Of a stretch of 64,000 bases of DNA, positions 52,282 through 63,120 are shown piece by piece. A model generated the notes under the pieces. It was not told the origin of the DNA, did no database searches, and saw only the letters and a program-made list of their open reading frames with translations. The stretch spans positions 248,001 to 312,000 of the forward strand of contig CP042428.1 of NCBI GenBank assembly GCA_024207135.1, given 5' to 3'. Every line of letters begins with the position of its first letter. Position 1 is the stretch's first letter. The position numbers were made by a program, and so were the translations under genes. The stretch is from Arthrobacter sp. C2. Its GTDB lineage: Bacteria > Actinomycetota > Actinomycetes > Actinomycetales > Micrococcaceae.

Positions 52282-53034
52282 ATGGCAATCTTCGACTCGA
52301 GCGACAACCTGCAGGGATCGCGGTTCAACGACGCAGACCTGCGCGGATCCTGGTTCAACGGCTGCGACCTCTCGGATGCGAAGATGCTTGGGGGCAACAT
52401 GCAGGGAGCCGAGATCGATGACCCGTGGCTCCTGCGGGCCGGGGGAGTCCTGCTGGTCAACGGCATCGACGTGGTGCCCTTTGTGCGCGCGGAAATGCTG
52501 CGCCGCTTCCCGGGCAGGGCAACGATGCTGGCTGCTGACCCCGAGGGCCTGCGCGGTGCCTGGACGGCCGTCGAGCAGGCCTGGGCGTCCACCATGGAGC
52601 GGGTCGCGGCGCTGCCGGCGGGGGTGGTCGACGAGTCGGTGGACGGGGAATGGTCCTTCTCCCAGACGCTGCGCCACCTGGTCATGGCCACCGACATCTG
52701 GCTGCGCCTCACCATCGAAGGCCTCGAGGCCCCGTTCCACCCCCTGGGCCAGCCCAACGACGGCTTTGCGGAATACGGCTACGACGCCTCCGTGTTCACC
52801 CCCGGCGTTCCGGCCTACTCGGAGGTGCTCGAGGCCAGGGCCGGGCGCGTGGCGATGGTGCGGGGGTTCCTGGCCAGGCTCACGGACGGCGACCTCGAAC
52901 ACCGGCACCCCAATCCCTGGAACCCGGACCGCGAGCAGAGCACGCGTTCCTGCCTGCACGTGATCCTGTCCGAGGAATGGGAACACCTCCGCTTTGCCGT
53001 GCGCGACCTCGACGTCCTCGAGAAACGGGACTGA
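52282..53034 (+). CDS. DinB-family protein with N-terminal pentapeptide-like repeats
   Basis: A 250-residue protein. Residues about 5-45 contain pentapeptide-like turns (LQGSRFNDADLRGSWFNGCDL). The rest is a DinB-type four-helix bundle with likely metal-binding histidines in TLRHLVMATD and EEWEHLRFAV. The start at 52282 has GGAGG six bases ahead. It is divergent from the two MDMPI genes. Function is unknown. Confidence 0.82.
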   Translation: MAIFDSSDNLQGSRFNDADLRGSWFNGCDLSDAKMLGGNMQGAEIDDPWLLRAGGVLLVNGIDVVPFVRAEMLRRFPGRATMLAADPEGLRGAWTAVEQAWASTMERVAALPAGVVDESVDGEWSFSQTLRHLVMATDIWLRLTIEGLEAPFHPLGQPNDGFAEYGYDASVFTPGVPAYSEVLEARAGRVAMVRGFLARLTDGDLEHRHPNPWNPDREQSTRSCLHVILSEEWEHLRFAVRDLDVLEKRD

Positions 53035-53050
53035 GGCCGGGCGCGAAAAA

Positions 53051-53091
53051 GGGCGGGGCCCCTCACCAGAAACTGGTGAGGGACCCCGCCC
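53051..53091. terminator. Bidirectional terminator between the DinB gene and argG
   Basis: An 8-bp GC stem plus a 10-bp stem with a single mismatch between, closing on an AAA loop at 53070-53072. AAAAA precedes the left arm, which gives T's for argG on the minus strand. Confidence 0.85.
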
Positions 53092-53128
53092 CGGTTGCCT
53101 GCCGCCCGTGTGGGCCGGCGTGGTGTTT

Positions 53129-54640
<1,512 letters not shown>

Positions 54641-54710
54641 TCATACTTGGATTTTCTAAGGACCGTGGTCGCGGGCCCGCGCCGGGGATGCCTTCGCGGG
54701 CGGCACCGAA

Positions 54711-54725
54711 TGCATAATTATTTGA
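54711..54725. promoter_or_regulatory. Possible -10 element or ArgR-like half-dyad
   Basis: An AT-rich TGCATAATTATTTGA in a GC-rich region between argG and the aldo/keto reductase gene. CATAAT at 54713-54718 could be a -10 for the latter; no matching -35 was seen. The same bases partly resemble an ARG box. Evidence is weak for both. Confidence 0.3.
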
Positions 54726-54739
54726 AGGGATGAATCCTT

Positions 54740-55723
54740 ATGAGCACTGTGGAGTATCGCCGTTTGGGCAATTCCGGGCTGGTGGTTTCGGCCGTCGGGC
54801 TCGGCTGCAACAACCTGGGCCGTGCCGGGACAGCCACCGAGGACCAAGCCGGAACCGACGCCGTCATCAACGCCGCCCTTGAGTCCGGAATCACATTCTT
54901 CGACGTCGCCGACACCTACGGCAGGGAGCCCGGCCTCTCGGAGACCCTGCTCGGCAAGGCGCTGGGCACACGCCGCGACGAGGTCGTGATCGGCACCAAG
55001 TTCGGCATGGACATGGGCGGGGCAAACGGCAACGACTTCGGTGCCCGCGGCTCGCGCCGCTACATCATCCGCGCCGTGGAAGCCTCCCTGCGCCGGCTGG
55101 GCACCGAGTACATCGACCTGTACCAGTTCCACAGCCCGGACCCGCTGACCCCCATCGAGGAAACGCTGGCCGCCCTGGACGACCTGGTGGCCGCCGGCAA
55201 GGTGCGCTACATCGGGCATTCGAACCGCGCCGGCTGGCAGATCGCCGAGGCCGAATTCACCGCCCGCATCTGCGGCGGCACGCGCTTCATCTCCTCGCAG
55301 AACCACTACAACCTGCTGGATCGGCGCGCCGAGCTCGAGGTGGCCCCGGCCGCCGAGGCGTACTCGCTGGGCCTGCTGCCGTACTTCCCGCTGGCCAACG
55401 GGTTGCTCACCGGCAAGTATTCCGATGGACGGGCCCCGGAAGGCTCCCGGCTGACCCACGCCCGGCAGCACCTGATGCACACCGTGGACTTCGGGCAGCT
55501 GCGCACGTTCTCCGACTTCGCCCGCGAGCGCGGCTTCACCGAACTTGAGATCGCCTTCTCCTGGCTCGCCGCCCAACCCTCGGTCGCCAGCGTCATCGCC
55601 GGGGCCACGCTGCCCGAGCAGGTCGCGCAGAACGCCGCGGCGGTCTCCTGGAAGCCGTCGGCAGAGGATCTGGCCGAACTCGACACGATCTTCCCGCGCG
55701 TGCCGAAGATCGCACTCTTCTAG
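54740..55723 (+). CDS. Aldo/keto reductase
   Basis: NADPH-dependent oxidoreductase of 327 residues with the (beta/alpha)8 fold. The catalytic tetrad is visible: Asp and Tyr in FFDVADTYG, Lys in VIGTKFG, and His in YQFHSPDP. The substrate is unknown. AAGGG precedes the ATG. The next gene starts three bases after its stop, so they are co-transcribed. Confidence 0.92.
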   Translation: MSTVEYRRLGNSGLVVSAVGLGCNNLGRAGTATEDQAGTDAVINAALESGITFFDVADTYGREPGLSETLLGKALGTRRDEVVIGTKFGMDMGGANGNDFGARGSRRYIIRAVEASLRRLGTEYIDLYQFHSPDPLTPIEETLAALDDLVAAGKVRYIGHSNRAGWQIAEAEFTARICGGTRFISSQNHYNLLDRRAELEVAPAAEAYSLGLLPYFPLANGLLTGKYSDGRAPEGSRLTHARQHLMHTVDFGQLRTFSDFARERGFTELEIAFSWLAAQPSVASVIAGATLPEQVAQNAAAVSWKPSAEDLAELDTIFPRVPKIALF

Positions 55724-55726
55724 GCC

Positions 55727-56797
55727 ATGGACTTTCCGCGCACCAGGATCCTGCTCGACAACGACACCGGGATCGACGACGCCCTGGCCCTGGCCTACCT
55801 GGCCGCCTGCGAACACGTCGAAATCGTGGCGGTCACCTCCACGCCCGGCAACGTCGGCGCCGACCAGGTCGCGGCGAACAACCGGGCGCTGCTGGCGCTG
55901 TGCGGGGCGCCGGACGTGCCGGTGCTCATCGGGGCACGCGAACCGCTGACCGTCCCGCTGCTGACCACCCCGGAAACCCACGGCCCGCAGGGCGTCGGGT
56001 ACGCCACGCTGCCCGATGCTGCACCGGCGGACCCGGGTGCGGGGGAACGGGACGCTGTCGATCACTGGATCGAGGCGGCCCGCGCCAGCCCCGGGGAGCT
56101 CACCGCGCTGCTCAGTGCCCCGCTGACCAACTTCGCGCTCGCGCTGCGCCGCGAACCGCGGCTGCCCTGGCTCCTGGGCCGGGTCGTGATCATGGGCGGG
56201 GCCTTCTACCACCAGGGCAACACCACCCCGACCGCCGAGTGGAACACGCACGTGGACCCGCACGCCGCCGCCGAGGTCTACGCCGCGTACACGGCCGCCG
56301 CCGAGGCCGGGCTGGAGGCGTCCAAGTTGCCGATCGTCTGCTCGCTGGACACCACCGAGCGCTTCGAGATGCGCCCCGAACTGCTCGCCGACCTGGCCGC
56401 GGCCGCCGGATGCACCGAACCGGAGATCGTGCGCGGGGACGACCCGGAAGGCACCCGCAGCACGGCCTCGAACCCGCTGGTGCGCTACCTGTCCGATGCG
56501 CTGCGCTTCTACTTCGAGTTCCACCGCGACTACGACCAGGGCTACATCGCCCACGTGCACGACTTCTTCGCCGCCGGGATCGCGGCCGGCACCCTGGAAT
56601 ACAAGAGCCGGGAGGCAACCGTGGCCGTGGAAACCGAATCCCCGCTGCTCATCGGCACCACCGTGGCCGATTTCCGCGCGCTCTGGGGCAAGCCAGCCAA
56701 CGCCCGCGTGGTCACCTGGAACGACCCGGAGGCCGGGTTCGCCGAACTCGTGAAGAGGCTCGGCGCCCTGGCCCGGCGGATTGGCCAAGCTGCCTGA
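55727..56797 (+). CDS. Nucleoside hydrolase (IunH family)
   Basis: Hydrolyses nucleosides to base and ribose. The protein is 356 residues and shows the calcium-binding DNDTGIDDALAL motif (9-20), the central VIMGGAFYHQGNTTP and the downstream EWNTHVDPHAA. Substrate specificity, purine or pyrimidine, is not evident. No Shine-Dalgarno is apparent; translation probably reinitiates from the aldo/keto reductase gene three bases upstream. Confidence 0.92.
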   Translation: MDFPRTRILLDNDTGIDDALALAYLAACEHVEIVAVTSTPGNVGADQVAANNRALLALCGAPDVPVLIGAREPLTVPLLTTPETHGPQGVGYATLPDAAPADPGAGERDAVDHWIEAARASPGELTALLSAPLTNFALALRREPRLPWLLGRVVIMGGAFYHQGNTTPTAEWNTHVDPHAAAEVYAAYTAAAEAGLEASKLPIVCSLDTTERFEMRPELLADLAAAAGCTEPEIVRGDDPEGTRSTASNPLVRYLSDALRFYFEFHRDYDQGYIAHVHDFFAAGIAAGTLEYKSREATVAVETESPLLIGTTVADFRALWGKPANARVVTWNDPEAGFAELVKRLGALARRIGQAA

Positions 56798-56935
56798 GTG
56801 GCACGTGCCGGGCAACCGAATTTCCTGGCGTGGACGCCGGGACCCACCCGCCAGCCATGCCTTTGCCAGCGCGGACAGCGGAAGCGGAGTGCCGCAAAAA
56901 AGCGCCGATCCGGGATCGTGTTCCTCGGGGAAAGT

Positions 56936-56980
56936 CCGGACCGCCGGGGGAGCACCTGGCGAGCGGGAACGGCGGTCCGG
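56936..56980 (+). terminator. Possible terminator of the nucleoside hydrolase operon
   Basis: A perfect 10-bp stem (56936-56945 with 56971-56980) and a 25-nt loop, about 140 bp beyond the nucleoside hydrolase. It lacks a T-tract. The rest of the 225-bp gap holds nothing else I recognise. Confidence 0.4.
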
Positions 56981-57021
56981 GGCTCTGGCGTTATGCCTGC
57001 GCCCTTGGTAGTTTTCACCAC

Positions 57022-57459
57022 ATGGCTATCAAACTTGAGAACGTCGGCATTGCGGTTCGCGACCTTGAAGAGGCAATCGCCTTTTTCACGGACCTTGGTC
57101 TTGCTGTCGTCGGCCGAGACACCGTCAGCGGCGAGTGGACCGACACCGCGGTGGGACTCGATGGAAACCACGCCAACATCGCGATGCTCCAGACCCCGGA
57201 CGGACACGGACAACTGGAGCTCTTCGAATACATCCATCCCGAGGCGATCGAATCGGCCCCCACCCGTCCCAACGACATCGGCATGCACCGTGTGGCCTTC
57301 TCGGTGGATGACATTGACGAGGCCCTGGCGATTGCCGCAAGGCACGGATGCCACCCCCTGCGCGGCGTGGCGACCTACTCCGACATCTACAAACTCACCT
57401 ATCTCCGTGGCCCGAGCGGAATCCTGGTGATGCTCGCGCAGGAGCTGAAGAAGGGCTGA
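57022..57459 (+). CDS. VOC (glyoxalase-like) family protein, possibly methylmalonyl-CoA epimerase-like
   Basis: A 145-residue protein with two beta-alpha-beta-beta-beta modules typical of VOC metalloenzymes (KLENVGIAVRDLEEAIAFF at the start; GMHRVAFSVDDIDEALAI in the second half; LRGPSGILVMLAQE at the end). Possible metal ligands are in each module. The specific reaction is not known. No clear ribosome binding site precedes the ATG at 57022, but TAGTTT at 57009-57014 could be a -10 for a leaderless transcript. An open frame continues upstream but is unrelated. Confidence 0.82.
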   Translation: MAIKLENVGIAVRDLEEAIAFFTDLGLAVVGRDTVSGEWTDTAVGLDGNHANIAMLQTPDGHGQLELFEYIHPEAIESAPTRPNDIGMHRVAFSVDDIDEALAIAARHGCHPLRGVATYSDIYKLTYLRGPSGILVMLAQELKKG

Positions 57460-57499
57460 CTTTCCCCATCCGGCCGGGCCGCCATTGCCGGCGACAGGG

Positions 57500-58015
57500 C
57501 TAGGCGGTTTCCCCGGTGCCGTGCCCCGGACGGGGCGATGGCTTCTTCCGAAGGACTGGCATGGCGAGCGCGGCCAGCATCGTGGCCGTGGCGCCCAGGA
57601 ACGCGACCCCGCTGGCCATATAGAGGGGTGCCTCCAACGCGAACGCGGCCTCGGCGTTCCAGTTGTAGTAGGTATCGCCCACCGAATTCATGTTGCCGAA
57701 CGCCGTGAAGAAGAATGCCGGTGCGCCCAGGGAAAGGATTCCTGCCCACATTGACGCTGTTGCCCATATCGGCACGGTGGCTCGGCGGGATATCGTCGCC
57801 ACGCCCCATGCGAGCGCGAGCACGATACCCAGCGACGCGAAGACGGCCCCTGGAATTGCGCTGTAGGGCTGGTTCGCCGCAGCCATGTCGGCGATCGCCG
57901 TCTCAAGCGGCACCCCGCTGGCGGCAACCACGGCCCAGTCGTTCATCAGCATTGCCCCGAGCACCGCATAAGCGATGATCGCAACCATTCCGAGGATGGT
58001 GAAGATTGTGCGCAT
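57500..58015 (-). CDS. Membrane protein of unknown function, four helices
   Basis: A 171-residue protein with predicted helices at about 3-25, 57-76, 83-106 and 129-150, and a Lys/Pro/His tail. No family was recognised. It is convergent with the VOC gene. It may be transcribed alone. Confidence 0.7.
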   Translation of the reverse strand: MRTIFTILGMVAIIAYAVLGAMLMNDWAVVAASGVPLETAIADMAAANQPYSAIPGAVFASLGIVLALAWGVATISRRATVPIWATASMWAGILSLGAPAFFFTAFGNMNSVGDTYYNWNAEAAFALEAPLYMASGVAFLGATATMLAALAMPVLRKKPSPRPGHGTGETA

Positions 58016-58211
58016 CTCGAAAGACTAGCAGTCTGCTGTTTCTGGCCTGGGCCGCGCCGCCCCAGGAACATCATTCCGGCCGTGGACGTGGTTGCCGGCA
58101 ACACCGGCAACGCGGCCGGGCCAACGGGCCGGCAGGACAACGAGCGCCTCTGGCCGCGGCCTCCGGGGTCCCCTCAACCAGGCAAACCGGATTGGTGGAG
58201 CGCAGGGATTA

Positions 58212-58463
58212 ATGAGCGAGCGATCCCGGTTTCTGACCTGCCAAAACCTCGATCATGTTCTGTCTTTCCACGAAGCGCTCGGATTTGACCTGACGTGCCG
58301 GCAGGAACGCCAAAATCCGTACCTGTGCCTGAAGCACGGAGACCTTGACATTCATTTCTCCGCGGTCGCCGGCTGTGAGCCGGAAAATTCGCCCGGCAGC
58401 CTCATCGTCCTGGCCTCCGATGGCGGAGGGCTTTTCGACCAGTTCGCGGCAGGGCCCACGTAA
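58212..58463 (+). pseudogene. Truncated VOC / bleomycin-resistance-like gene
   Basis: An open frame of 83 codons resembles the N-terminal two thirds of VOC family proteins (FLTCQNLDHVLSFHEALGFDLTCRQE, then YLCLKHGDLDIHFS). Intact members run about 120 residues. After the TAA at 58461 the same frame continues as RHGRLAAAAEPKNYL before another stop, roughly where a typical C-terminal segment would lie. This suggests a premature stop plus further decay. The surrounding 58.0-58.6 kb is less GC-rich than its neighbours, consistent with relaxed selection. Confidence 0.6.
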
Positions 58464-58613
58464 CGCCATGGCAGGCTCGCGGCAGCAGCCGAACCGAAGA
58501 ACTACCTCTGAACGAGCCGGGCAACGAAAGACGCAGTGCCGGCCGGGGACGGATCCGCGGTGCGCTAGAATCTTTCCCGGGCCAAGGTGACATAGGCCCC
58601 GCTCACGCTCCGC

Positions 58614-58641
58614 GGCGCATCCGGTCTTTCCGGGATGTGCC
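58614..58641 (+). promoter_or_regulatory. Structured 5' leader hairpin of the ECF operon
   Basis: An 11-bp imperfect stem (58614-58624 with 58630-58641, one bulged G and one G-U pair) with a TCTTT loop, 25 bp before the start codon of the S component. It may mask or present the ribosome binding site (GAGGAA). It is not a match to a riboswitch that I recognise. Confidence 0.4.
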
Positions 58642-58665
58642 CCCGCAATCGAGGAATTCCATCCC

Positions 58666-59472
58666 ATGTCACCGAACCTGATCCTGCCCGAGACCGCCAC
58701 CGGGCACCCGCTGCGCCGCCGGATGCTGGCAGCCGCCGGCGCCCTGCTGCTCGCCGGAACCTACACCGCACTGGTCCTCACCCAGCCCACCGGCCTGGTC
58801 GACGGGCTGGGCCAGGCCGTGGCCCTGGCCACCTTCGCCGCCTACCTGGTGGCAGCGTTGCTGCTGCTGGCCGCGGTGCTGCCCGAGCTTCCGGTTTCCA
58901 CCCTCACCCTGATCCCCGTCGCACTGGCGCTGAACATCGTGCTGGGCCAGTTCGTCGGCTCCGTGATGGTCCCGCTCTACCTGGACTCGCTGGGCACCGT
59001 GCTGGTCGGCTTCCTGGCCGGACGCCGGGCAGGTGCCGCCACCGGCGTGCTCGGCACGCTGATCTGGTCGCTGTTCAACCCGACGGTGCTGCCATTTGCC
59101 GCGGGTGCCGCACTGGTCGGCTTCCTGGCCGGCACCGCCGCCCGCTTCGGCGCGCTGCGCCGCCCCTACCTGGCCCCCGTGGCGGGGCTGGCCGCCGGCG
59201 TGCTGGTCGGCGTGCTCTCCGCACCCGTCGCCGCCTTCGTCTTCGGCGGCACCTCCGGGGTCGGCACCGGCGCGCTGGTCGCCGCCTTCCGCTCCATGGG
59301 CGACTCGCTGCTCTCGGCGGTGACCAAGCAGGCGCTGATCTCCGACCCCGGCGACAAGGCCATTGTCTTCCTGGTCGCCGCGCTGCTCATCTACGCCCTG
59401 CCCCGGCGGCTCAGTGCAGGCTTCGCGTTCGTGCGCCGCCACAACGTGCTCGGCTCCCGCGGCTCCAAGTAG
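58666..59472 (+). CDS. ECF transporter S component, substrate unknown
   Basis: A 268-residue substrate-binding membrane subunit of an energy-coupling-factor importer. About six to seven predicted helices; the segment LNIVLGQFVGSVMVPLYLDSLGTVLVGFLAG and the later SLFNPTVLPF are typical of the family S subunits. The vitamin or base it carries cannot be read from the sequence. The ATG at 58666 is followed by the T gene eight bases after the stop. Confidence 0.85.
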   Translation: MSPNLILPETATGHPLRRRMLAAAGALLLAGTYTALVLTQPTGLVDGLGQAVALATFAAYLVAALLLLAAVLPELPVSTLTLIPVALALNIVLGQFVGSVMVPLYLDSLGTVLVGFLAGRRAGAATGVLGTLIWSLFNPTVLPFAAGAALVGFLAGTAARFGALRRPYLAPVAGLAAGVLVGVLSAPVAAFVFGGTSGVGTGALVAAFRSMGDSLLSAVTKQALISDPGDKAIVFLVAALLIYALPRRLSAGFAFVRRHNVLGSRGSK

Positions 59473-59480
59473 CAGCTCCC

Positions 59481-60239
59481 ATGCCCCGCACCTGCCGGCT
59501 GCACCCCTTCACCGTGCTCGCCCTCGCCGCGGCCGCCACCGCCACCACGGTGGCGGCCGGCCGCTGGTGGCTCAGTGTCGCGGTGCTGCTGGCATGCCTG
59601 CTGCTGGCCGCCTGGGCACGGCGCGCCCGCAGGCTGGCCGGGCTGGCCGCGGCCATCCTGGCACCGGCCTTCGGCTCCCAGCTGCTGATCCATTCGATGG
59701 CGGACACCGCCGGCGGCCACGTGCTGGCCGCCGCAGGCCCGCTGCGGATCACCGCCGAGGGACTGGCGACCGCCGGGGCGCTGGGCCTGCGCACCGGGGT
59801 CCTGGTGGTGGCAGGGCTGCTGTGCACGTTGCTGGTCGACCGGCATGACCTGGTCGCCGCGGTCGACCTCTCACCCGCCCCGCCGCAGCTGGGCTACCTT
59901 CTCGCGGCCACGCTGTTGCTGCTTCCGGCCCTGGAGCAGCGGCAGCGGGCCATCGGCCAGGCGCAATTGCTGCGCGGGGCAACCCCGGGAGGCGGGCCGC
60001 GCGGCTGGTTCCGGCGCGTGCGGCTGCGCTCGGTCCCGCTGGTGCTCGGTGCCCTGCAGGACGCCGCGGACCGCTCCGCCCACCTGGCCGCCCGCGGCTT
60101 CCCGGCCGCGGGCCCGCACACGCGCCTGCGCGAGGTTCCGGACTCGGCCGCCCAGCGCCGGGTGCGCCGGATCGCCCTGGCCTGCATCGTGCTGGGACCG
60201 GTCGCGGTGCTGGCGCCCACCTGGGCCGGCGCCGCGTGA
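59481..60239 (+). CDS. ECF transporter transmembrane T component (EcfT)
   Basis: A 252-residue membrane subunit that couples ATPases to the S component. Four to five predicted helices lie in the first two thirds. The cytosolic coupling region carries RGATPGGGPRGWF and the AARGFPAAGPHTR motif, corresponding to the Ala-Arg-Gly coupling motifs of EcfT. Its stop overlaps the start of the ATPase gene (GTGA). Confidence 0.88.
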   Translation: MPRTCRLHPFTVLALAAAATATTVAAGRWWLSVAVLLACLLLAAWARRARRLAGLAAAILAPAFGSQLLIHSMADTAGGHVLAAAGPLRITAEGLATAGALGLRTGVLVVAGLLCTLLVDRHDLVAAVDLSPAPPQLGYLLAATLLLLPALEQRQRAIGQAQLLRGATPGGGPRGWFRRVRLRSVPLVLGALQDAADRSAHLAARGFPAAGPHTRLREVPDSAAQRRVRRIALACIVLGPVAVLAPTWAGAA

Positions 60240-61663
60240 GCACGGGGCCGAACCGGGTGCTCGGGCTGGAGCTGGCGCGCTTCCGCTATTCCGGGGCCTC
60301 CCGCGACACGCTGTCCGGGATCAACCTGTCCCTGGCGCCGGGCTCGCTGACGGTGGTCCTGGGGAACTCGGGATCGGGCAAGTCCACGCTCGGGGCCGTG
60401 CTGGCCGGGATGCTGCCGCGGCACGACGGCGACGCACTGGACGCGACGCTGCACCTTGCCGGCCAGCGGATCCACCACCGGCCCGGCGCGGCGGTGCGCA
60501 TCGACCCGGTGGGCTGGGCCCGGCAGGTCGGGCTGCTGCCCCAGGACGCGCGCCACTACCTGTCCGGGGTGCGCGCGACGGTGGCGGAGGAACTGGCCCT
60601 GGGCCTGGAGAATGCCGGGGTGCCGCGCGCGCAGATGCACCGGCGGATCGCTGCGCTCGCGGACCGACTGGAACTGCACGCGCTGCTGGAACGCGATCCG
60701 GCCCAGCTCTCCGGCGGGCAGGAACGCCTGGTGGCGCTGGCAGCACTCGCGCTGGACGCGCCGGCGGTGCTGGTCCTGGACGAACCGCTGGCCGGCCTGG
60801 ACGCCGCGGTCGCGGCCCGGATCTGCGAACTGCTGGACCGGCTGCGCAGCGGGGGCACCGCGCTGGTGCTGCTCGCCCGCGCCGTCGACCGGCTGGCGGC
60901 CGGTGCCGACACCGTGCTGGCCCTGCGCGAGGGCAGCTGCCACGAGTTGGACACCGCGGTGCCGGCAGACGCCGCACCTGTGGCACCGGCGGTGCGCCGG
61001 GCACCGGGGACACGGGACGAGGTGCTGCTGGGCTTCTCCGGGGTCGGGATCGGCTACCCGGGATCCGCACGCCCCGTCGTGGAGGGCCTGGAACTGACGG
61101 TGCGGGCCGGCGAATGCGTGGGGCTGGCCGGGCCCAATGGAAGCGGCAAGACCACGGTGCTCAAGGCCGCCGCCGGCCTGCTGTGCCCGAGCGCCGGGCA
61201 GGTGCGCGGCAAATCCCTGGCCGCCGGCACGGTGGGGCTGCTGCTGCAAAATCCCTCCGACCAGCTCTTCGAGCGGACCGTTGCCCGCGAGGTGGCCTTC
61301 GGCCTGCCCAGGCGCGGCCCGGCGGCGGCGCGGATCCCCGCGGTGCTGGATTCGCTGGGACTTCGAGAGCATGCCCAGGCCCACCCCTACGAGCTGCCGG
61401 CCTCGTCCCGCCGGCTCGTGGCCCTGGCCACGGTGCTGGTGCGCGAGCCGGAGGTGTTGCTGCTTGACGAGCCGACCGAGGCACTGGACGCGGACGGGTT
61501 GGCCCTGCTGCACGCGGCGCTCGCGGCGGTGCTGGACCGCGGAGGGGCGGTGCTGCTGGCCACCCACGACGAGGCGTTCATGGCCGCCACCGCGCACCGC
61601 GTGCACCGCATGGGCCCAGCGGTTGCAGCACGGGTCCGGGACAGGACCGGCGGCCCCGGGTAA
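60236..61663 (+). CDS. ECF transporter fused double ATPase
   Basis: A 475-residue protein holding both EcfA-type ATPases. Half 1: Walker A GNSGSGKST (41-49 region), signature LSGGQ near 158, Walker B LVLDEP near 179. Half 2: Walker A GPNGSGKTT near 300, Walker B LLLDEP near 407, switch histidine in LATHDEA near 442. Half 1 has no switch histidine (LLARAV instead), and half 2 has a degenerate signature (PASSRR). This makes one good and one degenerate ATP site. GTG start overlaps the T gene stop. Confidence 0.9.
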   Translation: MSTGPNRVLGLELARFRYSGASRDTLSGINLSLAPGSLTVVLGNSGSGKSTLGAVLAGMLPRHDGDALDATLHLAGQRIHHRPGAAVRIDPVGWARQVGLLPQDARHYLSGVRATVAEELALGLENAGVPRAQMHRRIAALADRLELHALLERDPAQLSGGQERLVALAALALDAPAVLVLDEPLAGLDAAVAARICELLDRLRSGGTALVLLARAVDRLAAGADTVLALREGSCHELDTAVPADAAPVAPAVRRAPGTRDEVLLGFSGVGIGYPGSARPVVEGLELTVRAGECVGLAGPNGSGKTTVLKAAAGLLCPSAGQVRGKSLAAGTVGLLLQNPSDQLFERTVAREVAFGLPRRGPAAARIPAVLDSLGLREHAQAHPYELPASSRRLVALATVLVREPEVLLLDEPTEALDADGLALLHAALAAVLDRGGAVLLATHDEAFMAATAHRVHRMGPAVAARVRDRTGGPG

Positions 61664-61707
61664 AGTGGGGGCTTCTTGGGCCGTGACGGATGGGCGACGG
61701 GAGTGGA

Positions 61708-62370
61708 ATGCCGCAGGATTTTGAGCGCTGGGAAGTGCTGGTGCGCGATGAGACGCGCGTCGGGGTGCTCTACCGTTCCCTGGAATCCAAGGTCTTGCTC
61801 ACCCGCGTCCTGGTCGAGGACGACGGCGAACCGTACCGTGCCGAATCGCGCCTCCGCCTGGAGCCCGGGAACGGCAGCTGGGAACTGAGCTGGTTCCGGG
61901 ACCGGAGCCTGGGCACAGCCAAGCTGATGCGCCGGGATCCGCAGGGCCTGCCCGTCGGCTCCATGCCGAGCTACGGAGATATCCTGATGCTGTTCAAGGC
62001 CATCGAGGATCCGGGGAACCGGTTGCGCTACTGGCGGCTGAACGAGGCCGCCTGGGACGCACAGGATGCCAACGGACACCTGGGCGCCGAGCCCAATGCG
62101 CACATCCTGCGGGTCGGTGCGCTCGAGCAGCTGCCCATCCCGTTGGGTGCCACGGTGTCGACCCACCGCTACGAGGCATGGGTCGACGGGGTCCTGGTCG
62201 CCATCCACTGGGTAGATGAAGGCAACGAGCTTCTCTGCACCCGGTGGGGCGCTGACCTGCGCAGCTACCGGGTGCCGGGGACGGCCAGCGAGGCCGGATG
62301 GATGTCGCTGTCCGGGCTCGACGACGGAACCGTCGAGTTCATGACCAGGGGCTTTGACGCAGGTGGCTGA
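61708..62370 (+). CDS. Hypothetical protein after the ECF genes
   Basis: A 220-residue soluble protein starting MPQDFERWEVLV with GGGAG four bases ahead; an ATG at 61690 is in frame but lacks such a site. Mostly beta-strand-like with many aromatic residues; no family was recognised. It begins 44 bp after the ECF ATPase gene and converges closely (6 bp) on the isochorismatase gene. Confidence 0.75.
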   Translation: MPQDFERWEVLVRDETRVGVLYRSLESKVLLTRVLVEDDGEPYRAESRLRLEPGNGSWELSWFRDRSLGTAKLMRRDPQGLPVGSMPSYGDILMLFKAIEDPGNRLRYWRLNEAAWDAQDANGHLGAEPNAHILRVGALEQLPIPLGATVSTHRYEAWVDGVLVAIHWVDEGNELLCTRWGADLRSYRVPGTASEAGWMSLSGLDDGTVEFMTRGFDAGG

Positions 62371-62376
62371 CGGATC

Positions 62377-63012
<636 letters not shown>

Positions 63013-63120
63013 GGCAGCCAGGCTCCTTCGGGGTCAAAAAGGTGGGCAGGCGCCCACCGGGCACCCACCCACCAACCTATGACGCCTTGCCCTCCAAGGG
63101 AAGGGAAGCCACCGGCCGCC

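Noticed and set aside
56925-56990. GGGGAAAGTCCGGAC followed by a hairpin, reminiscent of the conserved start of RNase P RNA
   Set aside because: The gap is only 225 bp, and the distal conserved ACAGAA...GGCTTA segment and other P RNA helices are absent. A plain hairpin explains it.
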